Shown here piece by piece: positions 1 through 9,105 of a stretch of 23,017 bases of DNA. This DNA comes from Chrysochromulina parva (Eukaryota > Haptophyta > Prymnesiales > Chrysochromulinaceae), in assembly GCA_002887195.1 (NCBI GenBank), contig PJAB01000619.1:1-23017 (forward strand), read 5' to 3'. The translations under genes were made by a program, and so were the position numbers. The notes under the pieces are model-generated. The model did no database searches. It was not told where the DNA came from and saw nothing but the letters and a program-made list of their open reading frames with translations. Within the stretch, counting starts at the first letter, position 1. Every line of letters begins with the position of its first letter.

Positions 1-1145
1 GGCGTGCTCACGACGCAGGGCAGCGCCGCCTGCCACTCGGGCTCCGTCACGGGCACCGCGCTCGACCTCGCCACGTGCGTCGTCGTCAAGGTGCTGCTGC
101 CGTCCAACAGCCTGATCGGCTCACTCGACGGCGCGCTCTGCGAGCTGCCCTTCCTGCAGCACCTCGACCTCTCGGGCAACGCGCTCACTGGCAGCCTTCC
201 TTCCGCCGCCGACTGCTTGCCGCGCCTCACCTACCTCGACCTGACGCAGACGCGCTCGTGGGACGACGAGGGCGGCGTCGCCGGCCCTGTGCCCGAGTGG
301 CTCCTCGACCGACTCGACTTTATGGCGCCGCTGCGCCTCGCCAACAATGCCTTTGACGATCCGACGAACGCCGAGTCCGCCGTCGCGATCAGCCGGCTCT
401 GGCAGCGCTGCCAGACGCTCGGCGCGGAGCAGTGCTCGGGCGTCCCGCCGATTGGCTGCAGCGCCTTCAACCGCCAGGGCCAGCGCTACGAGGTGGAGCT
501 CGACGGCTTCGGATGCGTGCGCTGCCCGACGTCGCTCGAGATCTTCGGCATCGCCGGCGCCGTCGCTGGCATCGTGCTGCTCCTTGTGCTGCTCGTGGGC
601 ATGTACACACGCTTCATGCACAAGTACCCGGAGCACGCCAAGACCTACGGCGCTACGATCATGATCCTCGTGGGCCAACTGCAGACGCTCGCCATAATCG
701 GCAGCTTGCAGCTTGGCTGGCCGCTCGTCATTCAGGAGATCCTCGCGAGCTTCAACCTGCCGCTTATGGGCTACATCCCGCTGCCGTGCATCCTGACCGA
801 CCCGGTGCTCAAGTCAGTGCTGAGCTACGTGGAGACCGCCATCGTGCTGCTGCCGCTCGTGGGCGCCTGGCTCGTCGCGAGGTGCGCACGCGCGCGCAAG
901 GCGTGGGCCGAATACCTTCTGAGCGTGCTCTTCACCCTTCTCTTCACGGTCGGCCTCCGAGCGAGCGTGACCCTCTTCATGCGCTACGACGAGGACCAGA
1001 CTCGGCTGATCATCGCCCGCCTCGTGGCGGGCGACCTCTGGCTCTTCTGGCTCTTTCTGCTCTTTCGCTTCCGCCGGCTGCTGGGCGAGGCTCGGGTGAC
1101 GGCGGAGAACGCGGCTGCAGCAAAAGCAAAGGTGGCGGCGGTGGA

Positions 1146-1186
<41 letters not shown>

Positions 1187-1938
1187 AGGCGGTGCAAAGT
1201 GAATCTGGGCTGCCGCCAGATGATCGCGTGCTTTACACAGAGGGTGAGCTTGCGATGGCGCTTTCCTACTACGAGGCGTTTCATCGGATCGAGGTTGGCA
1301 GTGCCACTGTCGAGCAGCTCCAGCGCTCTTCGGCCAGGATAGGCGGCTGGCTGGCTGCAGCAGCTGGCGCGCAGAGTGTGGAGGCGGTGCGCTTGCAGAA
1401 ACGCCGCGCGGCCGAGGCGGTGCGCTACCTGACCGAGCGGTACAGGAGCGACGACGGCCTGAATGGCGCACGGTGGCCGCTCCGCTCGCAGTGGCAGCTC
1501 GTCGTGTGGGCGCGGCAGGGGCTCCTCTTCCTCGTGTCGTTCTTCATGGACTGTGTGCTGTGGTTCTCGCCGTACGAGGCGCACCGGACCGCACGCTACG
1601 TCTTTGCCGCGCTCGCGATCGCGGTCCTCGGCGGCTTCTGGCACCTGCAGGCCTGGCGTCAGCCGTATGCTATGCGTCAGCAGCATTGGCTCGAGGCCTT
1701 CCTCTACGCCGTCGACATCCTGGCCATCCTCCTGGCCTGCGTGTACGGCGCACTCACGCATGACGGCGCGGTGCAGGACGGGTCCGTGCAGCTGGCGCTC
1801 GAGCTGGGCCTTGGCGCGCTGCTCGGCGCCTCCGTGCTCGGTGCGGCGCTGGTCATCATCGGCGGTCTAGTCTTCTCGCCGCTCACGGCGCCGCTCATCG
1901 AAGACGCCTCGTCGGGGGGCGTGCGCTCGTATGTGTGA
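1..1938 (+). CDS. LRR and multi-pass membrane protein, 5' partial
   Basis: The frame is open from base 1 (GGC GTG CTC...), so the N-terminus lies outside the window and about 645 residues remain. Residues 30-115 hold plant-type leucine-rich repeats (LDLSGNALTGSLP at about 54-66). A Cys-rich stretch follows (C136, C144, C152, C171, C174). Hydrophobic segments lie near 178-200, 215-238, 240-262, 272-293, 303-325 and 335-358. An Ala/Arg/Glu-rich linker at 368-396 is encoded by 9-bp GC repeats, and four more hydrophobic segments lie near 497-521, 530-550, 562-584 and 597-628. This order (extracellular LRR, Cys-rich neck, bundle of helices) resembles large algal and oomycete receptor-like or channel-like proteins; ligand and function are unknown. 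No intron is needed. The TGA stop falls inside a duplicated segment, so the present C-terminus may be secondary. Confidence 0.75.
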
Positions 1939-2068
1939 GCTTGCGATGGCGCTTTCCCACTACGAGGCGTTTCATCGGATCGAGGTTGGCAGTGCCACTG
2001 TCGAGTAGCTCCAGCGCTCGTCGGCCAAGATAGGCGGCTGGCTGGCTACAGCAGCTGGCGCGCAGAGT
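1935..2068 (+). repeat. 134-bp direct duplication of 1244-1377
   Basis: Bases 1935-2068 repeat coding bases 1244-1377 with five substitutions by eye (about 96% identity). The two copies are 691 bp apart. The copy begins at GTGAGCTTGCG and supplies the TGA stop (1936-1938) of the upstream gene. It is not coding-competent in the original frame, because a CAG codon has become TAG, and it runs directly into GTAAGT, a consensus splice-donor hexamer absent from the first copy. Confidence 0.9.
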
Positions 2069-2360
2069 AAGTACCGGCGCGACTGCGAAGTCGGCCCCTC
2101 CCAGAACCTAAGCGCTAAAAGGCACGACCCTTGCCGAATTGCACTTTGTGATGTCTGAGCCGAGCATTTAAGGCTGCGTCCTGTTGTAATGAATGTGTTG
2201 TTACGTCCGGCGGGTTGTCGACAGCAACTTCGGCCGGCAGCCACTTACCAAGGCTGCCATTTTGGGGTTTCTCCTGGTCCGGTGCCCCGTACCGACCACC
2301 GGACAGGCCACGTGGTGTTGTGTAGCATAGCACTTTACGGGAACGTGCGTTGTCCTGGGC

Positions 2361-2402
2361 GGGGGCACGATATCGTGAAATCCCACGATATCGCGACCCC
2401 CC
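2361..2402. repeat. Imperfect hairpin with internal palindromes
   Basis: GGGGG (2361-2365) is followed by the perfect 12-base palindrome CACGATATCGTG (2366-2377), a short spacer, CACGATATCGCG (2384-2395) and a run of C. The two arms pair to give a stem of about 17 bp with one or two mismatches, and the arms are themselves palindromic around GATATC. Confidence 0.7.
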
Positions 2403-2640
2403 CGTCATTATCGCACAAACCGACGAGTGGTAATGTAGACGGCGATCTATGGGTTCGCGGGTCTCGGCCTTGGAATTCATGGGCAAAATATTCGAGCTTG
2501 GTTGCTGCCAACGTTTTGAGTTTCGCGGGGAACCGGGGATACACATGGGTGTGACTGAACTGCAATATTTCTACCCACCGGCCAGGAAACTTCAAACTAC
2601 GCATGAAACTACGAGGTTAGTGCGTAACCCGGACTTCTTT

Positions 2641-2721
2641 CCGGCGCAGGTTCTCAACCCGGACTTGGCCGAAGGTGCCTAACCCGGACTTGGCAAAGTC
2701 CGGGTTAAGAACCTGTGCCGG
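2641..2721. repeat. 26-bp inverted repeat with AACCCGGACTT direct repeats
   Basis: The arm at 2641-2666 (starting CCGGCGCAGGTTCT) pairs with the arm at 2696-2721 at 24 of 26 positions across a 29-bp loop. The motif AACCCGGACTT occurs directly at 2626-2636, 2656-2666 and 2681-2691, and inverted at about 2696-2706. This could be a small non-autonomous transposon (MITE-like), a transcription-end hairpin or a folded RNA; nothing in the sequence decides among these. Confidence 0.75.
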
Positions 2722-3047
2722 GTCCTCAAACGGGGGACTTCGTCACTTCGATCGCGGTGCGTGAACGGCGTGAAATCATTAAGAAATCGCGATGACCTCG
2801 ACGGCGCCTCGGATGTTACGTATAGGACCCAGCGGCGCGTGATGAATAGAAAAGAAGACCCCACGCACGCGCCGCGCGCGCGCGCAGCCACGGCCTAAAC
2901 GACGGTCCACACACAAACCGCGACGCGACCTCATAATAAGCTCTCCGGCGCGACGCTCTCGGGTCACGGTCTCGCGCGCGACAAGGTCGGTTTGTTCCGG
3001 TCACGTGCGTGAACGTTCGTCGTCATGTGGCCGAGCCGTCTTGGCGC

Positions 3048-3668
3048 TTACCTTGCCGAGCCGTCCACAAACGCATTGTCCGATGCACGCGGTGCGGCCA
3101 GAAAGCTCAGCGTGAGACTGTAGACAAAGGACACTGCGACATTGGTCGTGACCTGGTGCCGCACTGGCACGAAATAGAAGTTGGCGAGGTTGACGGGCGT
3201 GAACACGATCCACGTCGCCTTTAGAGAGGTCCAGTACTCCCTGCGTGCCTTTGTTATGATCTCGTCCAAGGTGCGCCAGTACGCGAAGCCCGTCCACATG
3301 TAGAATACTGGCAGCCACACAAAGGGATTCCAGACAATCTGGTTGACCATGGTTTTGCTGACAACGCTGCGGAGGCCTATGCGCTGCGGAAACCAGCGCT
3401 CCAGATTATTGAAGTGCACGTGCAGCAGTGGCCCATTCCAGAAGGCTGCCAGTGATGTAAAGGCACCAGTGCGCTGTCGGTCTACAACGAATGGGGCAGC
3501 AAGAGCGCCGTGGGAGGGGGAGGCCGCAGGTGGCGCAGGACAATGCTGGCCTCTCAGGTACTCGCCATACTGAGCCGCAGTGTCGCCGAGGCAAGCGCAC
3601 GTGCCACTCAAGAGCGTTTTGAGCGCTATCGGGCGGCGTGCCAAGAGTGTTTCGTAGGTGGCCAACAT
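3048..3668 (-). CDS. Mpv17/PMP22 family membrane protein
   Basis: The frame gives 206 residues, close to the usual size of this family of small four-helix proteins of the inner mitochondrial, peroxisomal or plastid membrane. Family features are GDTAAQ at 28-33 in the first helix, HFNNLERWFP (85-94), the WNPFVWLPVFY helix (113-123), and the C-terminal hallmark starting at W153 with TPVNLANFYFVPVR (157-170). The ATG at 3668 begins MLATYETLLARRP, a usual start for the family. The stop lies in GGCAAG|GTAAGC, a strong splice-donor sequence, so a short last exon further left is possible; the family domain itself is already complete. The gene is divergent from the large gene at 3853, with 184 bp between the starts. 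Its substrate is unknown, as for most of the family. Confidence 0.85.
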   Translation of the reverse strand: MLATYETLLARRPIALKTLLSGTCACLGDTAAQYGEYLRGQHCPAPPAASPSHGALAAPFVVDRQRTGAFTSLAAFWNGPLLHVHFNNLERWFPQRIGLRSVVSKTMVNQIVWNPFVWLPVFYMWTGFAYWRTLDEIITKARREYWTSLKATWIVFTPVNLANFYFVPVRHQVTTNVAVSFVYSLTLSFLAAPRASDNAFVDGSAR

Positions 3669-3852
3669 ACGAAAAAGTCTCCTTTGGGATTAAAACTGTC
3701 ATCCCAGGTTTATAGGTACATGTACACAAATCAAACGAAATCCGCAGGAAGTCATCGCTATAATCCTTTTCGCAATTGCGGTGTCGGAGCTGCGGTTTGG
3801 GGTTTCGTGGTCAAACTTGAAGTTGTGGCTTCCTTGATCCCCCGCGTGCGCG
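3669..3852. promoter_or_regulatory. Divergent intergenic promoter region
   Basis: These 184 bp separate the start codons of the Mpv17-like gene (-) and the 1172-residue gene (+), so both promoters should lie here. The stretch is less GC-rich than its surroundings (for example near 3685-3765). I see no canonical TATA box or other motif I would defend. Confidence 0.45.
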
Positions 3853-6800
3853 ATGAAGGCACACCCAAAGCTCTACGCGAATGGAGTGCAGGGTCGCTAC
3901 ACGGCGGCTGAGCTCGAGTGCCTCTCAAACAGGCCAAGGAAGCTTCGGGAGCCACCGCCGTGGCTGCTTGAGCCGCCGCCGGCGAATCCAAAGTGCCCGG
4001 TAGTCGAAGCAGCCTTTGGCGGCAGCAGTGGCACGCTGGTGCCGACATCGGGCGCTGTGGACTGCACGGAGCGATACAGCACGCTGCTGCACTGTGGCGG
4101 CGTGAGTATCCTACTGCGGCGCGCCGAGGCGCGCGCCGGGCCGACCATCCACCACGACTACTGGTGGACGGTGCTGCGTGCTGCCACGCTCGGAGGCAGG
4201 ATTGGAGGCTTCGGAGGCAACACGACGACGCTCGGGCCAGCGCTTCGCATGTCGCACAATACCGCGTTCATGTGCGCGCCCGATGGGCAGACCGTCCTTG
4301 CCTACGGCGGTCGGCGCAAGAGTCTGAACGGCGCGTTCGGCTTCAGAGACGAGCCCGGGATCTTACGAGCCGAGGGGCGGCTCGAGGCGCGACCGGGCGG
4401 CGCTGTGAGCATCTCGTGGAGCACGCCGTCGCTTGTGCTCGACGGCTCTCCCGCTTCGGGTTGCGTCGAGGCGCGCTCGAATGTGGGCACCAACTGCGAG
4501 TTCGACGGCAAGCTCTCGGTCGTTCGATGGCGCGGGCGCACCCTGCTGTACGCGCGTGCCAACGTAGCCGAATGCGGCGGGCGGCATGTGCAGATGACCT
4601 CAAGCGCGGACGGCGTGCGTGACTGGTCGCGCTGGCAGCTGCTCGAGTTTGAGGGCGGCCGAGGCATCGGAGGTCGCGGGCAAGCGGCGAGCAACCTCTA
4701 CTTCTTTGCGGTCCGTGCGGAGACGGTGCGGTTGATGGCGTTCTTCCCGACTGTCGTGGGCAACGTCGGCGGCCTGTTCGCAAGCACGAGTGATGATGGG
4801 GTGCGCTGGCGCACGCCGCACCGTCTGCTCGCCTCATCCGTCAAGGCCGAGTATCGGACCGAAGACTACCCCGTCGATGGCAGCGGGATGCTCACCGAAG
4901 GATCCAGTGCGACGTCGTTGCTGGTGGAGGTGGGTGTGGTCCTCGAACATGGGCCCGCGCTACGTGGCTGCGTCCGCCCGGCGTTCCTGTGCGCGTACGA
5001 CGTGAAACTGCCGTCCGCGTGGCCCTCGGAAGCCGGTGCCACAAGCCTCGAAGCCCTCCGGACAGCCGCAGCCCCCCGCTTCAAAGCGTGCATCCAGTGC
5101 TTCAAAGATGCCGGCTGCCACGAGGGTCGGGAATGCAACACGTGCTACCAGCGCAACATGGGCCCATGCTTGGGCGTCTGCGGGCAAGAGCACGTTTCTT
5201 TGCCGTCGGCAAAGGCGTCCGTGTGCGGCGCGAGTGATGCGACCGTCCGCGCCGCCGGCGCGCCGCCGTTTCAGATGCCGCCATCGCCCGCACGCTGCGC
5301 ACGCCCGGTGGCGCTCTTGATGCGAGGCGAAGCCTTCCGTTGGGGGTGTTCGGCCGACGCGCTCGCATGGCAGATGCACGCTGTCCGAACGCACTTGCAG
5401 CTCGCCGCGCGGCTCGAGGGAGGCGAGGGCGGCTGCGCTCACTTTTTCGTGGCGGTCGACAACCGCGTGTGCGGCGGTACGGCCACGAGGAAGCTGCTCG
5501 GCGCGTTCGGCGCACGCTTGGCCGCACAGACGACGTTCAGCACGCCCCCGGCGGACCAAGGGGTGGGCGTACAAGCGGTTGTCGCGCTCTTCAAAGATAA
5601 GGCAGCCAGCATCGTCGGGCCGGCAGGCGTGCTCGGCTACACGCGGATCGTCCTCAGCCGAATCGACTTGGCGCTCCTCACGCCCAACGCGGCGCCGTGG
5701 GCGTGTACCGATGACTCCATCTGCGTCGCCTCCAAGTGCGAGGCTGCCGGATGGGACATGTACAAGTGCGTCAACGACCTGCTGTTCATGGCGCCGGGCT
5801 CGCGCATCCCCGCGCTGCTCCAGAGCCTGGGGAGCTCTGATGGTGCGAGTGACAATGAGGCGAGGCAATGCGGCTGCTTTGACGCGAAGTGCCCGAAGAG
5901 AGGCTTTAACAAGCGCCAGCATGGCTCAGGGCATGACTGTTTCAATGTGATGGCCAAGGAGGTCGGCGCGAGCGCGATCAGCTTTGCGTGGCCACAGGTG
6001 ACGGAGAAGATTGCGTCGCCGAACCCGAACTATGAGATGCCCAAGTGTGAGGCGATCGATGCGGGTGCCTCCTACAAAGGGCGGTCCTGCTCTCACGGCA
6101 GGGGTCGTCTTGGCAAGACGATGATCATGGGCGGCACGATCGACAAGCGCGCGCTCTCGTTGGGCAAGCCCATCTTCGGCAAGTCGATGGATGCGAAGAT
6201 GGAGAAGATGGACTTCATGGCGCAACGCCTCGGCAATCGGCGCCTCATCAACGCCAACCCCAGCGTGGCCGCACAAATTGATCACAAGATGAAGAAGCAG
6301 TGGCGACGTCGTGCCCTCGGCGCACAGACGGAACGGGAGCAGCCGCCAGCTCGCGTCGCTGTGTGCCTCAGTGGTCAGCTGCGCACGATGCGCACGCGCG
6401 GCTTGCACGTGCATCTGAAGAAGCACATGGTCGACGTGCTGAATGCGGACGTGTTCGTACACGTCGATGCGGCCGACACGCGCCCCTGGGGCGTGAAAGC
6501 CGAAGCCACCTCGGACGATTTCAATGAAGTCGTGAGGGTGCTCAATGCCAAAGGCGCTAAGCTCGAATCCTACCAGCCACAGCCAGTGCCACCCTCGGCT
6601 TGCGCAGGCCCGGGCGAGCGGCGCGTATGCAAGGCCTTTGACTGCGGGACCTTCACGTGCGGGTGCTACGTGGCTGGCTGCACCCACTGCGTGACGACGC
6701 AGTACATTCCGCAGCATCTGCACACCAGCGAGTGTCTCGAACTGGTCGCGGCGCATGAGGCCGCCCGCGGCAGCGCGTATGACTTCGTGGTCAAGATTCG

Positions 6801-7371
6801 GCCCGACCTGAACGTTACGCGTCCGGTGCCTTCCTTTGACGAGATCGAGCGGCTCGTCTCGCCGCGCGAGGGGCCACCGGCGCTGTGCGCACAGGGTGGC
6901 GGCCCGACACTCGACGACAAGTTTGCGCTCATGCCACGGCGCGTGGCGGCGGTGTACATGAACGCAACGAAGGCGTATGAGGTGTGCCAATCACGGGAGG
7001 TCAACGAGCCAGACTGCAGCGGAGGCAAAGGCGGCAAGGGCGGCAAGGGCGCGATGTTCAAGGGCGGTAGGGAGGTTCGTTCCCTTGCGATGAAATCCAG
7101 GGCGATGAGCAAAGACGCGCGCCGACGCATGAAGGCGATGTACAAGGTCGGCAAAGGGAGGCCATCTGCGGAAGGCGACCTTCCGCATGGCCGTGGGCGA
7201 CGTCTGCAGGTGTGGACCTCCCCTGCATACTGGGCGACGCCGCAATGCGTGCTCAAGCGCCATCTCATTGCTCACCTCCCGGAGCTTCGCATTTTCGACT
7301 GCTTGCGCGGCGAGGGCAGCCGTGGCGTAGTGCTCCGCTTGGTACGTCCAGAGATGGGCAGGCGTTTGTGA
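3853..7371 (+). CDS. Large protein: propeller-like plus two glycosyltransferase-like domains
   Basis: This is one intronless frame of 1172 residues. Residues about 80-385 contain Asp-box-like turns (TSSADGVRDWSRW at 249-261, STSDDGVRWRTP at 311-322), suggesting a sialidase or GH32/43-like beta-propeller. A Cys-rich module follows (C413, C416, C422, C428, C431, C439, C443). Residues 483-720 and 834-1155 look like two divergent copies of one module. Each opens with a hydrophobic strand (VALLMRGEAFR; VAVCLSGQLRT), has an R-x-D site (SRID 602-605; KIRPD 981-985), and then an acidic site before a hydrophobic strand (NDLLFMAPGS 641-650; DDKFALMPRR 1021-1030). That pattern fits uncharacterised glycosyltransferase-like proteins. 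Lys/Met-rich linkers lie at about 745-825 and 1057-1103. No signal peptide is visible at this ATG, so an upstream exon may be missing. Function is inferred only. Confidence 0.7.
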   Translation: MKAHPKLYANGVQGRYTAAELECLSNRPRKLREPPPWLLEPPPANPKCPVVEAAFGGSSGTLVPTSGAVDCTERYSTLLHCGGVSILLRRAEARAGPTIHHDYWWTVLRAATLGGRIGGFGGNTTTLGPALRMSHNTAFMCAPDGQTVLAYGGRRKSLNGAFGFRDEPGILRAEGRLEARPGGAVSISWSTPSLVLDGSPASGCVEARSNVGTNCEFDGKLSVVRWRGRTLLYARANVAECGGRHVQMTSSADGVRDWSRWQLLEFEGGRGIGGRGQAASNLYFFAVRAETVRLMAFFPTVVGNVGGLFASTSDDGVRWRTPHRLLASSVKAEYRTEDYPVDGSGMLTEGSSATSLLVEVGVVLEHGPALRGCVRPAFLCAYDVKLPSAWPSEAGATSLEALRTAAAPRFKACIQCFKDAGCHEGRECNTCYQRNMGPCLGVCGQEHVSLPSAKASVCGASDATVRAAGAPPFQMPPSPARCARPVALLMRGEAFRWGCSADALAWQMHAVRTHLQLAARLEGGEGGCAHFFVAVDNRVCGGTATRKLLGAFGARLAAQTTFSTPPADQGVGVQAVVALFKDKAASIVGPAGVLGYTRIVLSRIDLALLTPNAAPWACTDDSICVASKCEAAGWDMYKCVNDLLFMAPGSRIPALLQSLGSSDGASDNEARQCGCFDAKCPKRGFNKRQHGSGHDCFNVMAKEVGASAISFAWPQVTEKIASPNPNYEMPKCEAIDAGASYKGRSCSHGRGRLGKTMIMGGTIDKRALSLGKPIFGKSMDAKMEKMDFMAQRLGNRRLINANPSVAAQIDHKMKKQWRRRALGAQTEREQPPARVAVCLSGQLRTMRTRGLHVHLKKHMVDVLNADVFVHVDAADTRPWGVKAEATSDDFNEVVRVLNAKGAKLESYQPQPVPPSACAGPGERRVCKAFDCGTFTCGCYVAGCTHCVTTQYIPQHLHTSECLELVAAHEAARGSAYDFVVKIRPDLNVTRPVPSFDEIERLVSPREGPPALCAQGGGPTLDDKFALMPRRVAAVYMNATKAYEVCQSREVNEPDCSGGKGGKGGKGAMFKGGREVRSLAMKSRAMSKDARRRMKAMYKVGKGRPSAEGDLPHGRGRRLQVWTSPAYWATPQCVLKRHLIAHLPELRIFDCLRGEGSRGVVLRLVRPEMGRRL

Positions 7372-7932
7372 GAGGTGTGCAGCTGTACACGACACCCATA
7401 ACACGAAGGAGGTGTGGACGTCTCGGTCTGTGCTGCGCAGGTCAAACCCCGGTCTGCTGTCTGCTGCACGCCTGGCTGATGGTGTTGGTGCCGCTTGTGT
7501 GCGGCATGTGGGCGGCAGCGGGCGTCGATGCAAAGATGGGAGGAACCTGCAGGGCCGTCGGACGACCAGACATTGCTGCGCATGTGCGGCGCGGGAATCT
7601 TCACTGTACACTGTGGTGTCATTGTCGTGTGGTTCTTGGGGTGTTTTCTGTTTACGAATCAGGGGCGGTATTTTAGGTGCGGTTCCACGCGACTCGCGGG
7701 CGGGGGCCGAATTGACCGCAAAACGTGCAAGAAAAGGGTGACCCGGGACAAACCAGGAAATGCATGGACAAATGACAATATATACATCGGTACTGTGGTG
7801 TTTTGCTCGGTGACGAAAATTGCACTATGCACTGAAGATCATACATCACCGATTACGACTGATAAAGTTGGAACTATGCAAGCCATGTGCATTAACATGA
7901 TCAGGGACGCCGTGCTTTTGCGGACTCATCGT
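7372..7932. other. Convergent spacer, no gene seen
   Basis: These 561 bp lie between the stop codons of two converging genes and should hold both 3' ends. Short frames here lack any recognisable motif. An AT-rich patch with TATATA lies near 7778-7786, but given the convergent layout it is unlikely to be a promoter. I see no RNA gene or clear repeat. Confidence 0.5.
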
Positions 7933-9105
7933 TCAACATGATTTGGATGGAGGCGCACTTAATGGGCGTCCATGCTGTCCCCGCAACAGCGCGGGCGCGC
8001 TCCGATGATGAGGCACTGCTGGAGGCTGCTGCTTGGCCGGCGGCGCGCTGTAGCTCGAGGCCGCGCGGCTGATCGCGAGCGTAGTGCTACTGTTGCTGAT
8101 ACTGCTTGTGCCACTCCCTTGTGCTACCCCCTGCGGCAAGGCTTGGATGCGACTCGGGGGTGCGGCGGCAAACAAGTTGCCACCTTCCTTATATGGCCCA
8201 CCTTCCTTGGATGGTCCAGAGCTGTCGGTGCTTCGTGGGGCGGACCTGTGCAGATCTATCGGAGGCGCCGCATTGGCCGCGGCCACGAGCGCAATGCGCT
8301 CGACGCGTAGCCCCTCAAGCTCCGTGCGCAGTAGCCCAGATGCGATCTCCATGCGACGGATGCGCACCTTGTAGCCTTCAATCTCGCGCTCCGAGCTCAT
8401 CCACTTCCCTTTGTACACCTCGACTAGCGAGTGGAGGCCACCCGCAACAACTGCAGCATCCTTGTTGGTCGGCTTCACGTAGCCTGCGTCTTTGACTACA
8501 GCACTTGCAATCTGGAGCTCGAGCTTGCGGATCTGATCGCGCGCCTTTGTGAGCATTTTCTCGCTGAAGAAGCTCCGTACCTCTGCCTTATGCTGCTCTG
8601 AGAGTGCCCGGGTAACCTCCTCCAAGCTGTCGCTCGCGCGCTCATCGAGGCGTTGCTGGGCAAGCGACTTGACGCTGCGCTCAGGCTGGCTCATGATGCG
8701 CGAATGTTGCAAGGCGGCGAGCGTCTCACCTTTGCTCATCGAGAGCTCCTCGCGCAGCCGTGCGTTCTCCGCACGCACATTGATGAGCGACTCGAGCTCT
8801 TTCTGCATGTGCTTGCAACGTAATTGGGTTGCCTGAAGCCCCTGTTCCTTGGATTTCACGCGGGCCTCGAGCACTTGCATCCGAGCCGCCTCCAAGTCGG
8901 CCGCAAGTGCTCTATCATGCAAGGCGGCCATCTTGTGGGCTCGGTCCGCCTCGTCCTGCGTGGCCTGCGCGGCCGCTATGAGTTTCTCAATGATTATCTC
9001 GAGCTCCCGACACCTCATCGCCAGCTTGAAATTTTCCACTCGGACCTCTTCGAACGAGGCACCATCAGTCCCAGTCTTCCTTGCGGTTTGTGTCATTTGC
9101 AGCAT
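7933..9105 (-). CDS. Coiled-coil protein, function unknown
   Basis: The frame gives 390 residues from an ATG at 9105. About the first 275 residues are rich in Glu, Lys, Arg, Leu and Ala with heptad-like spacing (for example RAENARLREELSMSKGE and RDQIRKLELQIASAVV), interrupted near 210-230 (DAGYVKPTNKDAAVVAGG). This predicts a long dimeric coiled coil. The last ~115 residues are low-complexity Ser/Pro/Ala/Gly with a short internal repeat (PSKEGG, PYKEGG). There is no catalytic motif, signal peptide or membrane segment. A cytoskeletal, centrosomal or flagellar scaffold is possible, but the sequence does not show it. It lies 226 bp from the 3' end of the NLR-type gene on the same strand, and that gap should hold its promoter. 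Confidence 0.65.
   Translation of the reverse strand: MLQMTQTARKTGTDGASFEEVRVENFKLAMRCRELEIIIEKLIAAAQATQDEADRAHKMAALHDRALAADLEAARMQVLEARVKSKEQGLQATQLRCKHMQKELESLINVRAENARLREELSMSKGETLAALQHSRIMSQPERSVKSLAQQRLDERASDSLEEVTRALSEQHKAEVRSFFSEKMLTKARDQIRKLELQIASAVVKDAGYVKPTNKDAAVVAGGLHSLVEVYKGKWMSSEREIEGYKVRIRRMEIASGLLRTELEGLRVERIALVAAANAAPPIDLHRSAPRSTDSSGPSKEGGPYKEGGNLFAAAPPSRIQALPQGVAQGSGTSSISNSSTTLAISRAASSYSAPPAKQQPPAVPHHRSAPALLRGQHGRPLSAPPSKSC

Larger units (their letters stand above)
2069..3047. other. Gene-free spacer with two inverted repeats
   Basis: No convincing coding frame lies between the LRR-membrane gene and the Mpv17-like gene; the short frames here show no family motif and overlap each other on both strands. 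The spacer holds a palindromic hairpin near 2361-2402, an inverted repeat with direct sub-repeats at 2626-2721, and a CG-alternating tract near 2870-2886. Base composition is more mixed than in the coding regions. It is the 3' flank of both neighbours, which converge on it. Confidence 0.6.

Noticed and set aside
1244..1374. An intron in the LRR-membrane gene from GTGAGC to GCAG
   Set aside because: Its length (131) is not a multiple of three and removal would break the downstream frame, which encodes four good membrane helices.
814..1761. Antisense frame (315 codons) opposite the LRR-membrane gene
   Set aside because: It contains an Arg/Pro run that is simply the reverse of the Ala/Arg linker repeat; there is no recognisable domain.
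4960..5922. Long antisense frame (320 codons) inside the 1172-residue gene
   Set aside because: Same reason: its composition is that of a GC-rich shadow and it has no family features.
5926..6990. Long antisense frame (354 codons) inside the 1172-residue gene
   Set aside because: It is rich in His, Arg and Ala with no motif, as expected for the reverse of a high-GC3 coding frame; the plus-strand frame is three times longer and has domain signs.
7778..7786. TATATA as a promoter
   Set aside because: It lies between two convergent genes, so no start is expected nearby; it is more likely an AT-rich 3' flank.
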